Positions 53,545-63,669 of a stretch of DNA of 64,000 nucleotides are shown piece after piece. Both the position numbers and the translations under genes were made by a program. The stretch's first letter is position 1. The number at the start of each line of letters is the position of its first letter. This DNA comes from Amylibacter sp. GTDB lineage: Bacteria; Pseudomonadota; Alphaproteobacteria; Rhodobacterales; Rhodobacteraceae. The stretch lies in the NCBI GenBank assembly GCA_021775355.1, contig JAJFHZ010000013.1:124001-188000 (forward strand), read 5' to 3'. The notes beneath the pieces were generated by a model. That model was not told the origin of the DNA, made no database searches, and was given only the letters and a program-made list of their open reading frames with translations.

Positions 53545-54269
53545 CCCTGCCCTTTCACCCATCGAAGAGCTTCATCCACGCTGCTGACAACATCCGCTGC
53601 AGGTAGTTTCGGGCGATTGATCATCACCACAGGCAGACCCAATTCGCGGGCCGCATCCAGTTTGGATCGGCTTTTTTGGCCACCCGCATTTTTCACCACC
53701 AGCCAATCAATCGATTTTTCCCTAAACAATGCTACTTCCTCGGCAATCGTAAATGGCGGGCTTCCAACCAGAAACGTCCCCTTAAATCCCGCAAGCACAG
53801 GGGGCTTTGGCGGATCGATCACACGGGCAAACAATTTGCGCCCTGCAAGACAGGAAAATTCGTGCAAAGTCTGTCGTCCCGTCCCCAGAAACACTGTCGC
53901 GCCTTCAGGTATAAACTTAGCGCTTTCAACCACATTATCGATAAAATACCAGTCATCGCCCACATCCGCCACCCATTCAGGGCGCTGCAATATCACATGC
54001 GGCAATCCAAGTTCGGCACAAACCATCGCCGCCGTTTGCGTCATTTTACCTGCAAACGGATGCGTCGCGTCAATCACGCCCTTGATACCGGTTGCAATTA
54101 GGTAATCCCGAAATCCGTCCACCCCGCCAAAGCCGCCTTTTCGCGTGATCGCGGGCAAATCGACAGGGCTGCGCGTGACACCTGCCAAAGATGCAATCAC
54201 GTCTATGTTCTGCAAACCTTGCAAAAGCAACCGCGCATCCGAAGTACCCGCTAGAACCAACAGTGTCAT
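53538..54269 (-). CDS. cobK: Precorrin-6A reductase
   Basis: 243 residues. NADPH-dependent reductase of corrin-ring synthesis. Signature segments: VLAGTSDARLLLQGL (start), GVIDATHPFAGKMTQTAA, TVFLGTGRQTLHEF, and SIDWLVVKNAGGQKSRSKLD. It follows cbiD with four bases of overlap on the same strand. Confidence 0.92.
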   Translation of the reverse strand: MTLLVLAGTSDARLLLQGLQNIDVIASLAGVTRSPVDLPAITRKGGFGGVDGFRDYLIATGIKGVIDATHPFAGKMTQTAAMVCAELGLPHVILQRPEWVADVGDDWYFIDNVVESAKFIPEGATVFLGTGRQTLHEFSCLAGRKLFARVIDPPKPPVLAGFKGTFLVGSPPFTIAEEVALFREKSIDWLVVKNAGGQKSRSKLDAARELGLPVVMINRPKLPAADVVSSVDEALRWVKGQGW

Positions 54270-55321
54270 TCAGCTTGTCCCAATATATTTCCGGCGCGAT
54301 CTATAACAACAATATCAATATGTTGCACCATATTCTTTAGTTGTTTTTTCACACGAACACGTGCTTGTTCCGCAATCGCTTGCGCCAACCCGTTGCCCGC
54401 ACGCGTCACAGCCTCTAACGCCGTATTCGCGTCAGAAACATCCACCAATCCCAACGATAAAGACAGCTTATTCAGCGCGCCAAAATCGACCTGAGACCGT
54501 GATGAATGAAGATCAACAGCCCCTTGCGCCAGTTTGGTTATTTTCCCGATTCCACCGCCAATGCTTACACGTTCCACGGGATGTTTCACCAAATACTTCA
54601 ACATGCCACCCGCAAAATCCCCCATATCCAGCATCGCGTGATCGGGCAAACGAAACAAATCCTGCACAACCTTTTCAGATGTCGCCCCCGTACAACCAGC
54701 CACATGAGTTTGCCCACCTGCAACTGCCACATCAATGCCGCGATGAATGGATGCAATCCACGCGGCACAGGAAAACGGCCGCACAATCCCCGTGGTGCCT
54801 AAAATCGACAAACCACCGACAATCCCAAGCCGTGGGTTCCATGTTTTCAGCGCTATTTCCGCACCGCCCGGCACGGAAACAGTCACCAAAATATCCGCAC
54901 GTCGCCCATAAAATACAGCTTGCTCTTCAATCACCCCTGAAATCATAGCTCTTGGCACAGGATTGATCGCGGGTTCTCCCACAGCAATGGGTAGGCCTGC
55001 TTTGGTGACAGTCCCAACGCCCCCACCCGCCTTAAATACAATTCCATCCGCACTTTCACTGACACGCGCAACAATCAACGCCCCGTGTGTGACATCAGGG
55101 TCATCACCCGCGTCTTTGGTAATACCCACTTCGGCCCAACCATCACCGGCCTGTTGATGCGCAAGCGGAAAAACAGGCGTTTCGCCTTTGGGCAAAGTGA
55201 TTCCGACCTCTTGCGGAAAACCGTCCCCCCACAGCGCATCCAACGCCGCTTTGGTGGCGGCGGTCGCACAGGCCCCTGTGGTCCAACCACGGCGCAAATC
55301 ACCTGTCGGTTTCCTGCTCAT
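54266..55321 (-). CDS. cbiD: Cobalt-precorrin-5B (C1)-methyltransferase
   Basis: 351 residues. The signature RRGWTTGACATAATKAALDA is at the N-terminus; GGIGKITKLAQGAVDLHSSRS and ATSEKVVQDLFRLP occur later. It methylates C1 and removes the C20-derived fragment in corrin synthesis. The ATG at 55321 is preferred because family proteins begin just before this motif. Divergent from cobA, so the cobalamin genes are driven both ways from about 55.3 kb. Confidence 0.93.
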   Translation of the reverse strand: MSRKPTGDLRRGWTTGACATAATKAALDALWGDGFPQEVGITLPKGETPVFPLAHQQAGDGWAEVGITKDAGDDPDVTHGALIVARVSESADGIVFKAGGGVGTVTKAGLPIAVGEPAINPVPRAMISGVIEEQAVFYGRRADILVTVSVPGGAEIALKTWNPRLGIVGGLSILGTTGIVRPFSCAAWIASIHRGIDVAVAGGQTHVAGCTGATSEKVVQDLFRLPDHAMLDMGDFAGGMLKYLVKHPVERVSIGGGIGKITKLAQGAVDLHSSRSQVDFGALNKLSLSLGLVDVSDANTALEAVTRAGNGLAQAIAEQARVRVKKQLKNMVQHIDIVVIDRAGNILGQAE

Positions 55322-55418
55322 AAACGCGACTATAGGCATCAATATGCCTGACGCCAATCACCCAATTTGCGTCGCGCCATCGCTTGGCAATATCCCCGCT
55401 CTGGGCCATAAGACAGCT

Positions 55419-56273
55419 ATGACGGATACGAATCCCCTTCCCCCCAATGATTGGCCTGAATTGCAGGCCGGCTGGGTCTGGTTATGTGGTGCCGGCCCGG
55501 GCGACCCCGGCTTGTTGACACTGCATGCACTCAATGCTCTGCGCCAAGCCGACGTAATCATTTACGACGCATTGGTTGACAGCCGCATTATGGATTGGGC
55601 CCGTGCAGACACCGAACTGATCTATGCGGGCAAGCGTGGTGGTAAACCGTCCGCCAAACAACGCGACATTTCCTTGCAACTGGTAGATTTGGCCAAAGCC
55701 GGCAAACGTGTGTTGCGCTTAAAGGGCGGCGACCCGTTCGTATTCGGGCGTGGTGGCGAAGAGGCCCAAACACTGGTGCAACACGGCATTCCCATCCGCA
55801 TCATCCCCGGCATTTCGGCGGGCATCGGCGGCTTGGCCTATGCGGGCATTCCCGTCACACATCGCGATGTGAACCAGTCCGTTACATTTATCACAGGTCA
55901 CGATCAAAGTGGCGAAACCCCCAGCGCCTTGAATTGGAAAGCTATTTCCCAAGGCTCTCAGGTTCTGGTGATCTATATGGGCATGAAACATATCACGCCG
56001 ATAACGGACGCGCTGCTGAAAGCGGGCCGCCCCGACGATGAACCGGTTGCTGTGGTCACACAAGCCACAACACCCGATCAAAAAGTGCTGGAAACTACAC
56101 TTGGCAGGCTTGTGGCCGATCTGGAAAAATCCGATATGTCGCCCCCTGCTATCATCTGTGTTGGCCGTTCGGTAAAAATGCGTCAGGTGTTGGATTGGCA
56201 ATCAATGATTGCAGGTGAAAAACCCCGCAATATGGATCCTTTGGGTCGTGGCAAACCGGCCGAGGCCACATGA
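55419..56273 (+). CDS. cobA: Uroporphyrinogen-III C-methyltransferase
   Basis: 284 residues. Makes precorrin-2, the entry into cobalamin/siroheme. Motifs: WLCGAGPGDPGLLTLHALNA, VIIYDALVD, RLKGGDPFVFGRGGEEAQ, PGISAGIGGLAYAGIPVTHR and VIYMGMKH. A start at 55344 (MPDANHPICV) has a slightly better ribosome binding site and would add 25 residues; the choice is open. The stop overlaps cobB by four bases. Confidence 0.93.
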   Translation: MTDTNPLPPNDWPELQAGWVWLCGAGPGDPGLLTLHALNALRQADVIIYDALVDSRIMDWARADTELIYAGKRGGKPSAKQRDISLQLVDLAKAGKRVLRLKGGDPFVFGRGGEEAQTLVQHGIPIRIIPGISAGIGGLAYAGIPVTHRDVNQSVTFITGHDQSGETPSALNWKAISQGSQVLVIYMGMKHITPITDALLKAGRPDDEPVAVVTQATTPDQKVLETTLGRLVADLEKSDMSPPAIICVGRSVKMRQVLDWQSMIAGEKPRNMDPLGRGKPAEAT

Positions 56274-57532
56274 AGGGCCTGATCCTGACTGCACCCAATT
56301 CGGGCGGCGGTAAAACCACCCTGACTTTGGGGATATTGCGTGCATTAAAAATGCGCGGGATTACCATGCGCTCGGGCAAAAGCGGCCCCGATTACATCGA
56401 CCCGCGCTTTCACGAAGCGGCCAGCGGCATGCCTTGTGTCAATCTGGACGCATGGGCGATGTCCCCCAATCGCATCCGCCATTTGGCCGCAGGTGGCACA
56501 CCCATCCTGATCGAAGGCGCAATGGGGTTGTTTGACGGCGCACCACCCGATGGCAAAGGGGCCACAGCAGATTTGGCCCGCATTCTTGGCCTGCCATGCG
56601 TTTTGATTTGCGATGTTTCCAAACAATCCCAATCCGTCGCTGCCGTCGTCGAAGGGTTTTCACGCCACGCGGAGGACATAGACATCGTTGGCGTCATTCT
56701 GAACAAGGTCGGTAGCCCGCGGCACGAAACCATGTTGCGCCGCGCATTGGAGCCCGTAGGCCTACCCGTTCTAGGCGCTGTTTATCGGGATGTGAAACTA
56801 GAAACCCCTTCGCGTCACTTGGGGCTTGTACAAGCAAGCGAACGCAGTGATCTTGATAAATTTTTGGATAATTCGGCTAATATTACATATAGTTCAATAA
56901 ATTTTGATAAATTAATATCACTATTCGAACAATCGTCGAAATCGTCCACTAACCCGATAATTCTACCGCCGCCGACTCAATCTATAGCCATAGCATCAGA
57001 CAATGCATTCGCATTCGCTTATCCACACCTACTTTCAGCCTGGCGAAAGGCGGGTGCAGAACTCACATTTTTCTCACCCCTTGCAGATCAGGCTCCTGCA
57101 CCGTCCGATCTTGTAATCTTACCTGGCGGTTACCCCGAATTGCACGCAGGAAAACTGGCTGCAAACCGGATATTCCTATCAGGTTTGCGCAAAGCTAAAT
57201 CCGTTTACGGCGAGTGTGGCGGCTATATGACAATGGGTGAAGGTTTGATAGATGCACAGGGCACACGCCATGAAATGTTGGGCCTGCTGCCCCTTGAAAC
57301 CAGCTTTGCCAAGCGCAAACTACACTTGGGTTACCGCAACCTGAAACCGCTTGGCGGCCCGTGGGATATGCCCTTAAACGGTCACGAATTTCACTATGCC
57401 ACCACACTAAAGGCGACAGGCACACCGCTGTTCACAGCCACTGACGCCGAAGATACTGAACTACCGCATATGGGCCTGATAAACGGACCGCATTCGGGAA
57501 GTTTTGCACATGTCATTGACCGCGCCGATTAA
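56270..57532 (+). CDS. cobB: Cobyrinic/hydrogenobyrinic acid a,c-diamide synthase
   Basis: 420 residues. ATP-dependent amidation using glutamine. N-terminal P-loop PNSGGGKTTLTLGILRA, VLICDVSKQSQSVAAVVEGF, and the C-terminal type 1 glutaminase domain with the Cys in VYGECGGYMTMGEGL and late NGHEFHYAT. Start overlaps the cobA stop (ATGA). Between the two domains, bases 56845-56960 are strikingly A/T-rich (LDKFLDNSANITYSSINFDK), a low-complexity linker unlike the rest. Confidence 0.94.
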   Translation: MKGLILTAPNSGGGKTTLTLGILRALKMRGITMRSGKSGPDYIDPRFHEAASGMPCVNLDAWAMSPNRIRHLAAGGTPILIEGAMGLFDGAPPDGKGATADLARILGLPCVLICDVSKQSQSVAAVVEGFSRHAEDIDIVGVILNKVGSPRHETMLRRALEPVGLPVLGAVYRDVKLETPSRHLGLVQASERSDLDKFLDNSANITYSSINFDKLISLFEQSSKSSTNPIILPPPTQSIAIASDNAFAFAYPHLLSAWRKAGAELTFFSPLADQAPAPSDLVILPGGYPELHAGKLAANRIFLSGLRKAKSVYGECGGYMTMGEGLIDAQGTRHEMLGLLPLETSFAKRKLHLGYRNLKPLGGPWDMPLNGHEFHYATTLKATGTPLFTATDAEDTELPHMGLINGPHSGSFAHVIDRAD

Positions 57533-57592
57533 GCCAAAATCGGTACAATGTAATGATTGCAGGCTGGCTTTAAGTCAGATACGTCGTAACCC

Positions 57593-58801
57593 ATGACCCA
57601 TTCGGACAGCATAGCAAAACGCAACGTCACCATTCTTGTCATCGCGCAAGCGTTTCTTGGTGCGCAAATGCCGATTATGTTTGTGATTGGTGGTCTGGCA
57701 GGGCAATCATTGGCCAGCAACGCACTTTGGGCTACGATGCCTATTTCGATGATCGTCTTTGGCTCCATGACCACTGCCCCGTGGTTAAGCCACGTGATGC
57801 AGCGCTATGGACGCAAAACAGGTTTTCTGATCGGCACGCTTGCTGGGGGTATCGGGGCTGCAATCAGCGCATACGGGCTATTTACAGGTTCATTCCTATT
57901 CTTTTTACTCGGCAGCTATTGCTCAGGCATCTATATGTCTTCACAGGGTTTTTTCCGGTTTGCCGCAGCAGATACCGCATCCGACAGCTTCCGCCCGAAA
58001 GCAATTTCCTACGTCATGGCCGGCGGTTTGGCTTCGGCCATCATTGGACCGCAGCTGGTCAAATTGACCGCTACAGCCTACGTTATCCCATTTTTCGGCG
58101 GCTATATGGCAGTCTTGGGCATCAATCTGATCGGTTCATTACTATTCTTTTTCCTGAAAATCCCAACACCAGAAGCCCCAAGCCCGACCGCCCCTACAGG
58201 CCGTTCACGCTCTGAGCTATTGAAATCCCCACGCATTGCCGTGGCGATCATCTGCGCCATGGTATCCTATTCACTGATGAATCTTGTCATGACATCTACA
58301 CCGTTGGCGGTAGTCGGATGCGGATTTACCCAGAACAACGCCGCAGACATCGTCATGGCACACGTTCTGGGCATGTATATTCCCAGCTTTTTCACCGGCC
58401 ACCTGATTGTGCGCTTTGGTGCTGAAAAGATCATCGCACTCGGCCTTGTTATTTTAGCAAGTGCCGGCTTGACCAACATGGCAGGGTTGGAACTGACAAA
58501 CTTCTTTGGCGGCCTCATCCTGTTGGGCATTGGCTGGAACTTCGGCTTTATCGGGGCCACAACCATGCTGACAACCGCACATACGCCGGAAGAACGCGGG
58601 CGGGTACAAGGCATGAATGACTTTCTGGTCTTTGGCACCGTAACGCTGGGGTCATTATCATCCGGCTTCTTGATGAACGGTTTCGGGGATAGCCCTGCCG
58701 AAGGTTGGGCCGCCGTGAACATCGCAATGGTGCCGCTATTGTTGCTGGCAGGCGTGGCGTTGGTTTGGCTGGTCAATCACAACCGCCGCCAAATGGCTTA
58801 A
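57593..58801 (+). CDS. MFS transporter
   Basis: 402 residues, about 12 membrane segments. The major facilitator pattern is seen in MQRYGRKTGFLIGTLAGGIG (loop 2-3 motif) and in a long central loop with PEAPSPTAPTGRSRSELLKS. C-terminal half includes GFIGATTMLTTAHTPEERGR. The substrate is unknown. It converges on the squalene/phytoene-synthase-like gene with a four-base overlap of stops. Confidence 0.92.
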   Translation: MTHSDSIAKRNVTILVIAQAFLGAQMPIMFVIGGLAGQSLASNALWATMPISMIVFGSMTTAPWLSHVMQRYGRKTGFLIGTLAGGIGAAISAYGLFTGSFLFFLLGSYCSGIYMSSQGFFRFAAADTASDSFRPKAISYVMAGGLASAIIGPQLVKLTATAYVIPFFGGYMAVLGINLIGSLLFFFLKIPTPEAPSPTAPTGRSRSELLKSPRIAVAIICAMVSYSLMNLVMTSTPLAVVGCGFTQNNAADIVMAHVLGMYIPSFFTGHLIVRFGAEKIIALGLVILASAGLTNMAGLELTNFFGGLILLGIGWNFGFIGATTMLTTAHTPEERGRVQGMNDFLVFGTVTLGSLSSGFLMNGFGDSPAEGWAAVNIAMVPLLLLAGVALVWLVNHNRRQMA

Positions 58802-59559
58802 AAACCATTTGTCATAGATTTCCATAACAATCTGGTTTTCTTGCTGAATTCAGAAGGTTTCAAGCCACCTGCGACGACCAGTTCAGGGCTGTGTACCGCC
58901 AGTTTCAATGTATATTTCATCATCCAGCCACTGCGCAATGCGGCGTGGATGGATTTTGGCACGCCGCCTGTTGCCGACCGCACCAAAGCCGCATTGGCCA
59001 AGGCCGATACACTGCTAGAGGTACCATCGACCAGTGGATATTTCTGTGCATTTTCAAGTGCTGGAATAGCCCGAAACAGGGCTGCAACACCTGTGGCATA
59101 GCCGAAATCCATAACCGCATCACGGTGTTTTTCATCCGCACCAAGGGCTTGTGCTGCCAGCCACATCAGCCCTGCAGATGTATCTAAAATATACTGATCA
59201 AACGCAGCCTGATCTTTGTGCGGCTCTTTGTATATATCCCAACGCCGAGCTTCGATCAGCCGATCAAACGCCGCGCGTTCCAACCCTTTGTCCGCAATCA
59301 ACGCGGCTAGCGGTGATACCACTTCATGACGGCGAACTTTGCCATCGCCATAAATCTCTTCAATCGCATCGGCCCACCATTGCAAACGCATCTCGGCGAT
59401 CATTGCCTCTTTCGTCACCCATGGGGCGCGGGCCACTTCCAGATTGAACGCATATAAAACAAACAACGCCGCTCGATCATCCGGTAGTGCCGTCATCGCT
59501 GACAAAAAACGGTCAGGGTCGCCGCGTTCTACCAGTTCTGCACAGGCTTCAACGCTCAT
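58798..59559 (-). CDS. Squalene/phytoene synthase-like protein, probably non-catalytic
   Basis: 253 residues. The family pattern is present (ALFVLYAFNLEVARAPW, MRLQWWADAIEEIYGDGKVR, DTSAGLMWLAAQALG, YATGVAALFRAIPALE), but the Asp-rich DDxxD motifs that bind Mg-diphosphate in true synthases are absent. It resembles NDUFAF6-type relatives, which act in complex I assembly in mitochondria. Coupled to cimA by an ATGA overlap. Confidence 0.82.
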   Translation of the reverse strand: MSVEACAELVERGDPDRFLSAMTALPDDRAALFVLYAFNLEVARAPWVTKEAMIAEMRLQWWADAIEEIYGDGKVRRHEVVSPLAALIADKGLERAAFDRLIEARRWDIYKEPHKDQAAFDQYILDTSAGLMWLAAQALGADEKHRDAVMDFGYATGVAALFRAIPALENAQKYPLVDGTSSSVSALANAALVRSATGGVPKSIHAALRSGWMMKYTLKLAVHSPELVVAGGLKPSEFSKKTRLLWKSMTNGF

Positions 59560-61178
59560 GCAGGGGTCACCCCATCACGGATCAGTTTCCAGTTAATCGC
59601 ATCAAGCAACGCTTCAAATGACGCATCCACAATATTGGCCGAAACACCCACGGTCGACCAATGCCGCCCCTGCCCGTCTTGGCTGTCGATAATCACGCGC
59701 GTCACCGCTTCCGTGCCGCCATTGATGATACGCACCTTGAAATCGACCAGTTTCATGTCATCAATTACCGCCTGATACGGCCCCAAATCCTTGCCCAAGG
59801 CCCGCGACAATGCGTTTATCGGCCCGCTATCCGTGCCGTTTTCGTCCATACTTTGCGACACCGACATGACCTTGCGGTCACCGATTTTCGCCACCACAAC
59901 CGCCTCGGAAATACTGACTGTCTTGTTATACTTGTTCTTGCGCCGCTCTACCGTCACACGGTAGCGTTTCACCTTGAAAAACGTCGGCAGCTCGCCCAGA
60001 ACCTTACGCGCCAACAATTCGAATGATGCCTGCGCACTGTCGTAAGCATAGCCCTGATCCTCACGCTGTTTCACCTTGTCCAATATCAGGCTCAAACGCG
60101 GGTCGCCTTTCGGTACATCAAGCCCCATACCCATCAAACGGCTGCGTAAATTCGATTGCCCCGCCTGATTGGACATCGGAACAATACGTTTGTTTCCAAC
60201 CACTTCTGGGTTTACATGTTCATAAGTCGTCGGATCTTTCATAATCGCCGAAGCATGCAGCCCCGCTTTATGCGCAAATGCAGATGCCCCCACGAAAGCT
60301 GCCTGCTTTTGCGGCACACGGTTCAAAATATCATCCAACATACGGCTGACCGCGGTCAGATCTTGCAGGCCTTCCAACGTCACACCCGTTTGAAACAGGC
60401 TGGCATAGGGTTCTTTCAGCAACAGCGTCGGGATCAGTGTGGTCAGATTGGCATTGCCGCAGCGTTCGCCAAGGCCGTTCAAAGTGCCTTGGATTTGCCG
60501 CGCGCCCGCATCCACCGCCGCCAATGAATTGGCCACCGCATGTTCCGTATCGTTATGGGTGTGAATACCCAGATGGCTACTGGGAATACCCGCCGCAATC
60601 ACCGCTTTGGTGGCAATATGAACCTGTGCAGGCAAGGCCCCGCCATTGGTATCACACAACACCACCCATCGTGCACCCGCATCATAAGCGGCTTTCGCTG
60701 CTTTCAACGCGTAATCAGGGTTGGATTTATAGCCGTCAAAGAAATGCTCACAATCAAACAGAGCTTCACGCCCTTGATCGACAATATGTTTGATCGAGGC
60801 CGAGATGTTTTCGATATTCTCGTCCAGCGTGATGCCCAAGGCGGTGGTCACATGAAAATCATGGGTTTTTCCAACCAGACAAACCGCAGGCGTATTGGCG
60901 TTCAGTACGGCGGCCAGCACATCATCGTTGGCGGCTGAACGCCCTGACCGCTTGGTCATCCCAAAGGCGGTGAATGTGGCTTTCAGTTTTGGTGCCGCAT
61001 CGAAAAAATCGCTGTCGGTAGGGTTGGCGCCGGGCCAACCCCCTTCGACGTAATCGATACCGAGCGCGTCTAGGGCTTCGGCAATCCGCAGTTTGTCTTC
61101 AACGGTAAAATCCACGCCTTGAGTTTGTTGACCGTCGCGCAGAGTTGTATCGAATAGGTAGAGGCGTTCTTGGGTCAT
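59556..61178 (-). CDS. cimA: Citramalate synthase
   Basis: 540 residues. Condenses pyruvate and acetyl-CoA for isoleucine synthesis. The catalytic barrel reads [40 protein letters not shown] and [20 protein letters not shown]; the middle has [20 protein letters not shown]. The C-terminal regulatory domain ([19 protein letters not shown]) is intact. The start overlaps the cysS stop by four bases, so cysS-cimA-SQS form one operon. Confidence 0.94.
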   Translation of the reverse strand: MTQERLYLFDTTLRDGQQTQGVDFTVEDKLRIAEALDALGIDYVEGGWPGANPTDSDFFDAAPKLKATFTAFGMTKRSGRSAANDDVLAAVLNANTPAVCLVGKTHDFHVTTALGITLDENIENISASIKHIVDQGREALFDCEHFFDGYKSNPDYALKAAKAAYDAGARWVVLCDTNGGALPAQVHIATKAVIAAGIPSSHLGIHTHNDTEHAVANSLAAVDAGARQIQGTLNGLGERCGNANLTTLIPTLLLKEPYASLFQTGVTLEGLQDLTAVSRMLDDILNRVPQKQAAFVGASAFAHKAGLHASAIMKDPTTYEHVNPEVVGNKRIVPMSNQAGQSNLRSRLMGMGLDVPKGDPRLSLILDKVKQREDQGYAYDSAQASFELLARKVLGELPTFFKVKRYRVTVERRKNKYNKTVSISEAVVVAKIGDRKVMSVSQSMDENGTDSGPINALSRALGKDLGPYQAVIDDMKLVDFKVRIINGGTEAVTRVIIDSQDGQGRHWSTVGVSANIVDASFEALLDAINWKLIRDGVTPA

Positions 61179-62653
61179 AAAAACATCTCCTCTAGACGGA
61201 TAGTACGTCTTTCAATAATTTCGTTTAGCTCTTTATTATGTGCATTAGTTTTTTTTACGAAAGCGGCCCTATCAAAATTAAATTCCCGTATTTCATTTTC
61301 TGTTAAACTTCTTACAAAAGCGATTGCATCAACTACTCTTAAACCTTTGTCTAAAATAATAGCATTAGTATCTAGTGCTGCTTTTATTTGATCACATAAA
61401 TCATATTTTTGCGCCACTCGCGCTTGTCCCCACGCTTTAGCGACTTTATCAAGTCGTTTGCCAATTTCTTCACTATATTTACGTGGTTTAAACCAATCCC
61501 CTTCGTTTGAATTTAACAAACCTAGGATATTTGCAGATGCGGCTAAATCATTTAATTTTTTGCACTTAGCCAATTCATGCAAAGCCGCAATCGCTCCAGC
61601 AGTATTCAAATCATCCGCCAAGACACGGACAACTGTGGGTGCCACATTAGCAGATGGTTCAACACCGTCTGTCATTGCCCGCCACTTGCGCAAAGTCGCC
61701 TCAGCCTCTTTCGCCTTCTTATCCGTCCAATCCATCGGCTTCGAATAATGCGTACTCAAGAACACAAACCGTATCACCTCGCCCGGATATCCTTGATCCA
61801 GCAATTCCCGCACAGAAAAGAAATTACCCAGTGACTTGGACATTTTCTTACCCTCGACTTGCAACATTTCGTTATGCATCCAGACTTTCGCGAACGTATC
61901 TTCACCACAGCAAGCACAGCTTTGTGCGATCTCATTCTCATGATGCGGGAATTGCAACTCAAGCCCGCCGCCATGAATATCGAACGTCTCACCAACCCGT
62001 GCACGCGACATTGCCGAACACTCGATATGCCAACCGGGGCGGCCGTAGCCCCACGGGCTGTCCCAACCGGGCTGTATACCCGTTGACGGTTTCCACAACA
62101 CAAAATCCATCGGATTGCGTTTGTAAGGTGCCACTTCAACGCGCGCACCCGCAATCATATCGTCCACCGAACGGCCCGACAGTTCACCGTAGTGTTCATA
62201 TGAATTCACATCGAACAGCACATGGCCTTCGGCCGCATAAGCATGGCCCTTGGCAATCAGTTCTTCGATCATTGAAACCATTTGCGGGATATATTCCGTC
62301 GCACGCGGCATTTCATTGGGTTCCAACGCCCCCAATGCACCCATATCATCCAGAAACCACTGGATCGTCTCATCCGTTATATCGCGGATAGACCGCCCTG
62401 TTTCCTCTGCCTTGGCGTTGATCTTGTCGTCCACATCCGTAAAGTTCCGCGCATAGGTCACATGATCCGCGCCGTCCACATGACGCAGCAACCGATAGAG
62501 CGTATCAAACACCACCACGGGGCGCGCGTTACCGATGTGAGCGCGGTCATAAACCGTGGGGCCACAAACATACATGCGCACATTGTTTTCATCCAAAGGG
62601 GTAAACACCTCTTTGGTTTTGGTCTTGGTGTTATAAAGCTTTATTTCAGTCAT
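61175..62653 (-). CDS. cysS: Cysteinyl-tRNA synthetase
   Basis: 492 residues. Class I synthetase: [16 protein letters not shown] start (here [19 protein letters not shown], with the HIGN version of HIGH), zinc-type residues in [20 protein letters not shown], and the DALR-like C-terminal domain. The last 125 or so codons (61190-61560) are far richer in A/T and use TTA/AGA/ATA-type codons, unlike the first part. The protein remains full length. Confidence 0.95.
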   Translation of the reverse strand: MTEIKLYNTKTKTKEVFTPLDENNVRMYVCGPTVYDRAHIGNARPVVVFDTLYRLLRHVDGADHVTYARNFTDVDDKINAKAEETGRSIRDITDETIQWFLDDMGALGALEPNEMPRATEYIPQMVSMIEELIAKGHAYAAEGHVLFDVNSYEHYGELSGRSVDDMIAGARVEVAPYKRNPMDFVLWKPSTGIQPGWDSPWGYGRPGWHIECSAMSRARVGETFDIHGGGLELQFPHHENEIAQSCACCGEDTFAKVWMHNEMLQVEGKKMSKSLGNFFSVRELLDQGYPGEVIRFVFLSTHYSKPMDWTDKKAKEAEATLRKWRAMTDGVEPSANVAPTVVRVLADDLNTAGAIAALHELAKCKKLNDLAASANILGLLNSNEGDWFKPRKYSEEIGKRLDKVAKAWGQARVAQKYDLCDQIKAALDTNAIILDKGLRVVDAIAFVRSLTENEIREFNFDRAAFVKKTNAHNKELNEIIERRTIRLEEMFL

Positions 62654-62831
62654 AGTCTCTCACACGGGTTGTCCCCGCGGGCCTATCACTTACAATCTGG
62701 TTTGGAAATAAAAGAACGGCCCGCGTGATATATCAGCAGGTAATAATGCAGCAAATGATGATGCAAACGGTTCTCATGGGGTGCATTCTAGTGCTAAGCT
62801 GCCACATAAAGCAAGACCAAAGGAATTAAGT

Positions 62832-63665
62832 ATGTCCAAACACGATCCCGGCCCCGCCTTTCGCGCCCTTCACCAACGCGGCAATCCGTTTGTTTTGGCC
62901 AATGCGTGGGATATGGGCAGTGCCAAATTACTGGCAGCAATGGGTGCACAGGCCATTGGCACGACATCCGCCGGTTACGGCTTTACGCTGGGCATCCCCG
63001 ATATGGGCTGTTTGACACGCGACCAGTCGCTGTCACACGCACAGGATTTGGTGGCCTCCACCCCCCTGCCAGTATCGGGTGATTTTGAAAACGGCTTTGG
63101 CGACGCGCCTGAAACCGTAGCAGAAACCGTGCGATTGGCCTGTGAAGCGGGTCTTGCAGGGTGTTCCATCGAAGACACCGCCCTGCCCACACATCACGCC
63201 TATGATTTCGATCTGGCCGTGGAACGGATAAAAGCCGCCGTCTCTGCCGCCCGCGCCCTGCCGCGCGATTTCGTGCTTGTGGCGCGTGCGGACGGGATTA
63301 TGAACAACCAGTATGACCTGACCGAGGCGATTAGGCGCCTGCAAGCCTTTGAAACTGCGGGGGCAGATTGTCTTTATGCCCCCAATACGGCGTCTTTTCG
63401 TGATCTGATGCAGATTTGCGCCCACACCAAAGCCCCTGTAAATGCGCTGGCAATCGGTAAGTACACCAAATTCAGCCGCGCCCAATATGCCGACATCAGC
63501 GTGGCACGGATATCATTGGGATCAGCCTTGTCACGCTACATTCATCAGGCCATTATCAACGGGGCAAAGCCCATTTTTGACAAGGGTGATTTTTCGATAT
63601 TGAGAAAAGGTGCAAAAGGGATCGATATAGACCGCCTGTTGATTGAAGGTGCCGAGGAGGTTTAA
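62832..63665 (+). CDS. PEP mutase/isocitrate lyase family enzyme
   Basis: 277 residues. TIM-barrel of the PEPM/ICL superfamily: FVLANAWDMGSAKLLAAMGA, GTTSAGYGFTLGIPDMG, SGDFENGFGDAPETVAETV and CSIEDTALPTHHAYDFDLAV. The catalytic-type acid is in the GDFENG and SIEDT segments. True phosphonate or methylisocitrate activity cannot be assigned. AAAGGA precedes the ATG at 62832; a start at 62781 is not supported. Confidence 0.88.
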   Translation: MSKHDPGPAFRALHQRGNPFVLANAWDMGSAKLLAAMGAQAIGTTSAGYGFTLGIPDMGCLTRDQSLSHAQDLVASTPLPVSGDFENGFGDAPETVAETVRLACEAGLAGCSIEDTALPTHHAYDFDLAVERIKAAVSAARALPRDFVLVARADGIMNNQYDLTEAIRRLQAFETAGADCLYAPNTASFRDLMQICAHTKAPVNALAIGKYTKFSRAQYADISVARISLGSALSRYIHQAIINGAKPIFDKGDFSILRKGAKGIDIDRLLIEGAEEV

Positions 63666-63669
63666 AGTT

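Noticed and set aside
55322..55418. Cobalamin riboswitch between cbiD and cobA
   Set aside because: The gap is short and lacks a recognisable B12-box-like sequence and fold.
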